Positions 6,521 through 8,352 of a DNA stretch of 8,352 bases are shown here, piece by piece. The translations under genes were made by a program, and so were the position numbers. Numbering within the stretch: position 1 is the first letter of the stretch; each line of letters begins with the position of its first letter. The notes under the pieces are model-generated. The model searched no databases. It was not told the DNA's origin and was given only the letters and a program-made list of their open reading frames with translations. The DNA comes from Chitinivibrionales bacterium (GTDB lineage Bacteria > Fibrobacterota > Chitinivibrionia > Chitinivibrionales > WJKA01), in the NCBI GenBank assembly GCA_014729375.1, contig WJKA01000448.1, positions 1-8,352 on the forward strand, in the 5' to 3' direction.

Positions 6521-6575
6521 TATCGGATGAACCGGTGGTCCCGGTTCCCGGTGGCACACGTATCGGGGAGTCTTC

Positions 6576-8213
6576 ATGAAAAAACACACTTTTCTGGTGC
6601 TTATTCCGTGTATCCTGTTTTCATGCGCAAGACAGGTGCTCAAAGAAAAGGAATTGCCTGAAGGCAAGCAGAAAATCCTGGTCCGTTCGCACGGGGATAC
6701 TACCTCATACCTGTTTGAGTTCAGAGACACGGTCCAGCGGCGGGATTTTCTGGATACCTTTGAAGTTTTTGTTCAGGAATACCCCTTCGGAACCATCCGG
6801 ACGGATACAATTGACAATTACGTAAGAATCAGCGTTCGCTCCGAAGAAAAAAAACCGCGTGCTGAAGACACGGTCGCGCTTTCCCCGGTCCAACAGGCCA
6901 TTTTCGAAGAATCGCTTATTGAAACCGCTCAGGATACGATTGATACCATCGTGCCGCCGGCAGGCGGTTCGGCATCACTGTATTATCACCGGAGCACAAT
7001 TGATCCGCACATAATCACACTCCTTGGAGCATCACCCTCACCGGCAATTCACTATGCGCGGCCAGAAGATACCGCCCGTTCCGTTCAAACAGTTGCAATC
7101 CAACAGGCTGCTCCGAACAGAATCAGGCTGACACTCAACCCTGCGCTCAAAAACGGCAAATCGGAGCAAGTCTCTGCGTTTGACATCGTAGATGCCTGGA
7201 ATACTTTTATCAAAATGCGTCCTGCGGAAGGGAAAGCCCTTTTTCGATACGTAAAAGGCATTCCAGGACTGATTCGCGGTGAGGAAGCAATCGTGCCGGG
7301 AATCCAGACGCTTGACGATCGCTCAATTATGATTCACCTTTCACAACCTGATTCCACCGCAACAGACCGACTCACCTGTCCGTTTCTTTTTCCGCCGGCA
7401 CTGAAATGCGGTCCGTATTATCTCACCGGCACCAGAAATAATATTCTCAGTAGTGCAGCAAACATGCACTACCTTGCCGGAAGACCGTATCTTGACAATA
7501 TATCAATCCGGCTCGGTGGAGACACCAATCCCTTTCTGGGATATTCAATGCGACACTACGACATCATAACTCTTTACAAGTCAAAAGATATTGCGTATGC
7601 ACGAAGTAAGCTTCTGGATAATTCAAAGCTTGTTCGGGGGTGGGATGATCTATATTTTATCGCCCTGGCGCATGAATCCGAAGAAGTGCGGAAATTCCTG
7701 GTTTCATTGATTGATCCGGAGAAAATTCTGAGGAATTTTGTGCAAGCCGAGGGACATGTTATCCATGCCCTGGAAGATACGGTTTCCGGTGCTGAGACAC
7801 CGTCACCCTCCGGTCTTCCCCGGGCGCCGTTTATTGGTTCGCCGTTATCAATTGTATTTAACAGCGGCGACCCGCTTTCACTGCGCCTTGCCGAAAAACT
7901 CCTCGCCGACATCACCCATCTCGGCCTGCCCTGCCGTCTTGACGGCCGCGACGGGACGGATTACGAAAAAGCAATGGCGGTAAGCGACTATTCACTTGCT
8001 GTCGGATGGGTACCGGAACGCATCAGAGAAAATGACGGTGAAAAACTTCGCGCCGCAGCGATCTGGTTTAACGACATTCTTAACGAACAGCAGCGAATCG
8101 CCGAATATCGCGAATTGCCGCTTTTCAGCATTACGCACTATCTGCTCTGTAAAAAGAATATCGATTTTTACCAAAACAGTCTTGCCGGTGCGTATCACAC
8201 AGCAGAGGAATGA
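6576..8213 (+). CDS. Divergent family-5 solute-binding-protein-like lipoprotein
   Basis: The 545-residue product starts with a lipoprotein signal peptide: MKKHTF, a hydrophobic stretch, then lipobox LFSC with the lipidated Cys at 17. Residues from about 135 on follow the peptide/nickel-type (SBP_bac_5) pattern in order: RIRLTLNPALKNGK with SAFDIVDAWNTF (182-211), VPGIQTLDDRSIMIHLSQP (240-258), KCGPYYLTG (277-285), HYLAGRPYLDNISIRL (298-313), VRKFLVSLIDPEKIL (371-385), and AEKLLADITHLGL through DYSLAVGW (439-478). Such proteins bind oligopeptides or similar ligands for ABC importers. No permease or ATPase gene is present. The motifs are degenerate, and residues 18-130 form an extra, polar N-terminal region that I cannot assign. 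Ligand binding is therefore unproven. The ribosome binding site is GGGGAG (6565-6570), 5 nt before the ATG. The gene follows secF after 55 nt. Confidence 0.75.
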   Translation: MKKHTFLVLIPCILFSCARQVLKEKELPEGKQKILVRSHGDTTSYLFEFRDTVQRRDFLDTFEVFVQEYPFGTIRTDTIDNYVRISVRSEEKKPRAEDTVALSPVQQAIFEESLIETAQDTIDTIVPPAGGSASLYYHRSTIDPHIITLLGASPSPAIHYARPEDTARSVQTVAIQQAAPNRIRLTLNPALKNGKSEQVSAFDIVDAWNTFIKMRPAEGKALFRYVKGIPGLIRGEEAIVPGIQTLDDRSIMIHLSQPDSTATDRLTCPFLFPPALKCGPYYLTGTRNNILSSAANMHYLAGRPYLDNISIRLGGDTNPFLGYSMRHYDIITLYKSKDIAYARSKLLDNSKLVRGWDDLYFIALAHESEEVRKFLVSLIDPEKILRNFVQAEGHVIHALEDTVSGAETPSPSGLPRAPFIGSPLSIVFNSGDPLSLRLAEKLLADITHLGLPCRLDGRDGTDYEKAMAVSDYSLAVGWVPERIRENDGEKLRAAAIWFNDILNEQQRIAEYRELPLFSITHYLLCKKNIDFYQNSLAGAYHTAEE

Positions 8214-8215
8214 CC

Positions 8216-8352
8216 GTGTGGAAGAAAATAAAAATCGAGAAGCTTGTGTACGGCGGCTGGGGACTGGCGCGCACGAGTGACGGTGTTGTTTTTGTCGAAA
8301 ATGTGATTCCGGGCGAAACAATCTCGGCCCGGCAGGTGGGTACACGAAGTGA
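8216..8352 (+). CDS. RlmD/RumA-type 23S rRNA (uracil-5-)-methyltransferase, 5' part
   Basis: The visible 45 residues (MWKKIKIEKLVYGG...) form an N-terminal TRAM domain: IEKLVYGGWGLAR, then GVVFVENVIPGE. This is the typical opening of the RumA/RlmD/TrmA class of S-adenosylmethionine-dependent enzymes that methylate C5 of specific uracils in rRNA or tRNA. The catalytic domain and iron-sulfur cysteines lie beyond the window, so the exact target (U1939, U747 or a tRNA) cannot be assigned. Two starts are possible. An ATG at 8210 overlaps the preceding stop codon (ATGA) but sits directly on the AGAGGA ribosome binding site. The GTG at 8216 lies 6 nt after it and is preferred here. Both start at or within a few bases of the preceding stop, so translation is coupled to the lipoprotein gene. 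Confidence 0.85.
   Translation, partial: MWKKIKIEKLVYGGWGLARTSDGVVFVENVIPGETISARQVGTRS

Overview
The window is an ordinary-looking bacterial chromosome segment of housekeeping genes, with one unexplained structured stretch of about 200 bases in the middle. SecDF, a lipoprotein signal peptide (lipobox LFSC) and an FtsB/DivIC-type protein suggest a diderm bacterium. No gene fixes the phylum. I see no insertion sequence, phage, tRNA, rRNA or CRISPR array.

Layout. Left plus-strand block (2-1736): the 3' end of a divisome coiled-coil gene (FtsB/DivIC type), a DUF502 membrane protein and recO, with gaps of 3 and 1 nt, so very probably one transcript. The recO end runs 84 bp into the end of a convergent minus-strand hisD (1653-2972), and the two genes share the same codon boundaries. 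A roughly 260-bp divergent intergenic region (2973-3232) separates hisD from the right plus-strand block. That block holds a single-domain CheY-like response regulator (3233-3619), a structured leader (3616-3814), secD (3871-5556), secF (5582-6520), a family-5 solute-binding-protein-like lipoprotein (6576-8211/8213) and the start of an RlmD/RumA-type rRNA uracil methyltransferase that overlaps the lipoprotein stop and runs off the window.

How the genes relate. SecD and SecF form the proton-driven accessory part of the Sec translocon. The downstream lipoprotein would itself be a Sec substrate. FtsB/DivIC, DUF502 and RecO are cell-envelope or DNA-repair housekeeping functions. HisD is the last enzyme of histidine synthesis and stands here without other his genes.

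Most interesting item. The sequence between the response regulator and secD folds on paper into a closed multibranched structure. It has a 16-position outer stem that begins in the response-regulator stop codon, two further closing helices, and three internal hairpins (one a perfect 9-bp stem). The wobble pattern favours transcription in the secD direction. It could be a cis-acting secDF leader, an independent small RNA or a small inverted-repeat element. I could not match it to any RNA family I know. Function is inference; the complementarity is read directly from the sequence.
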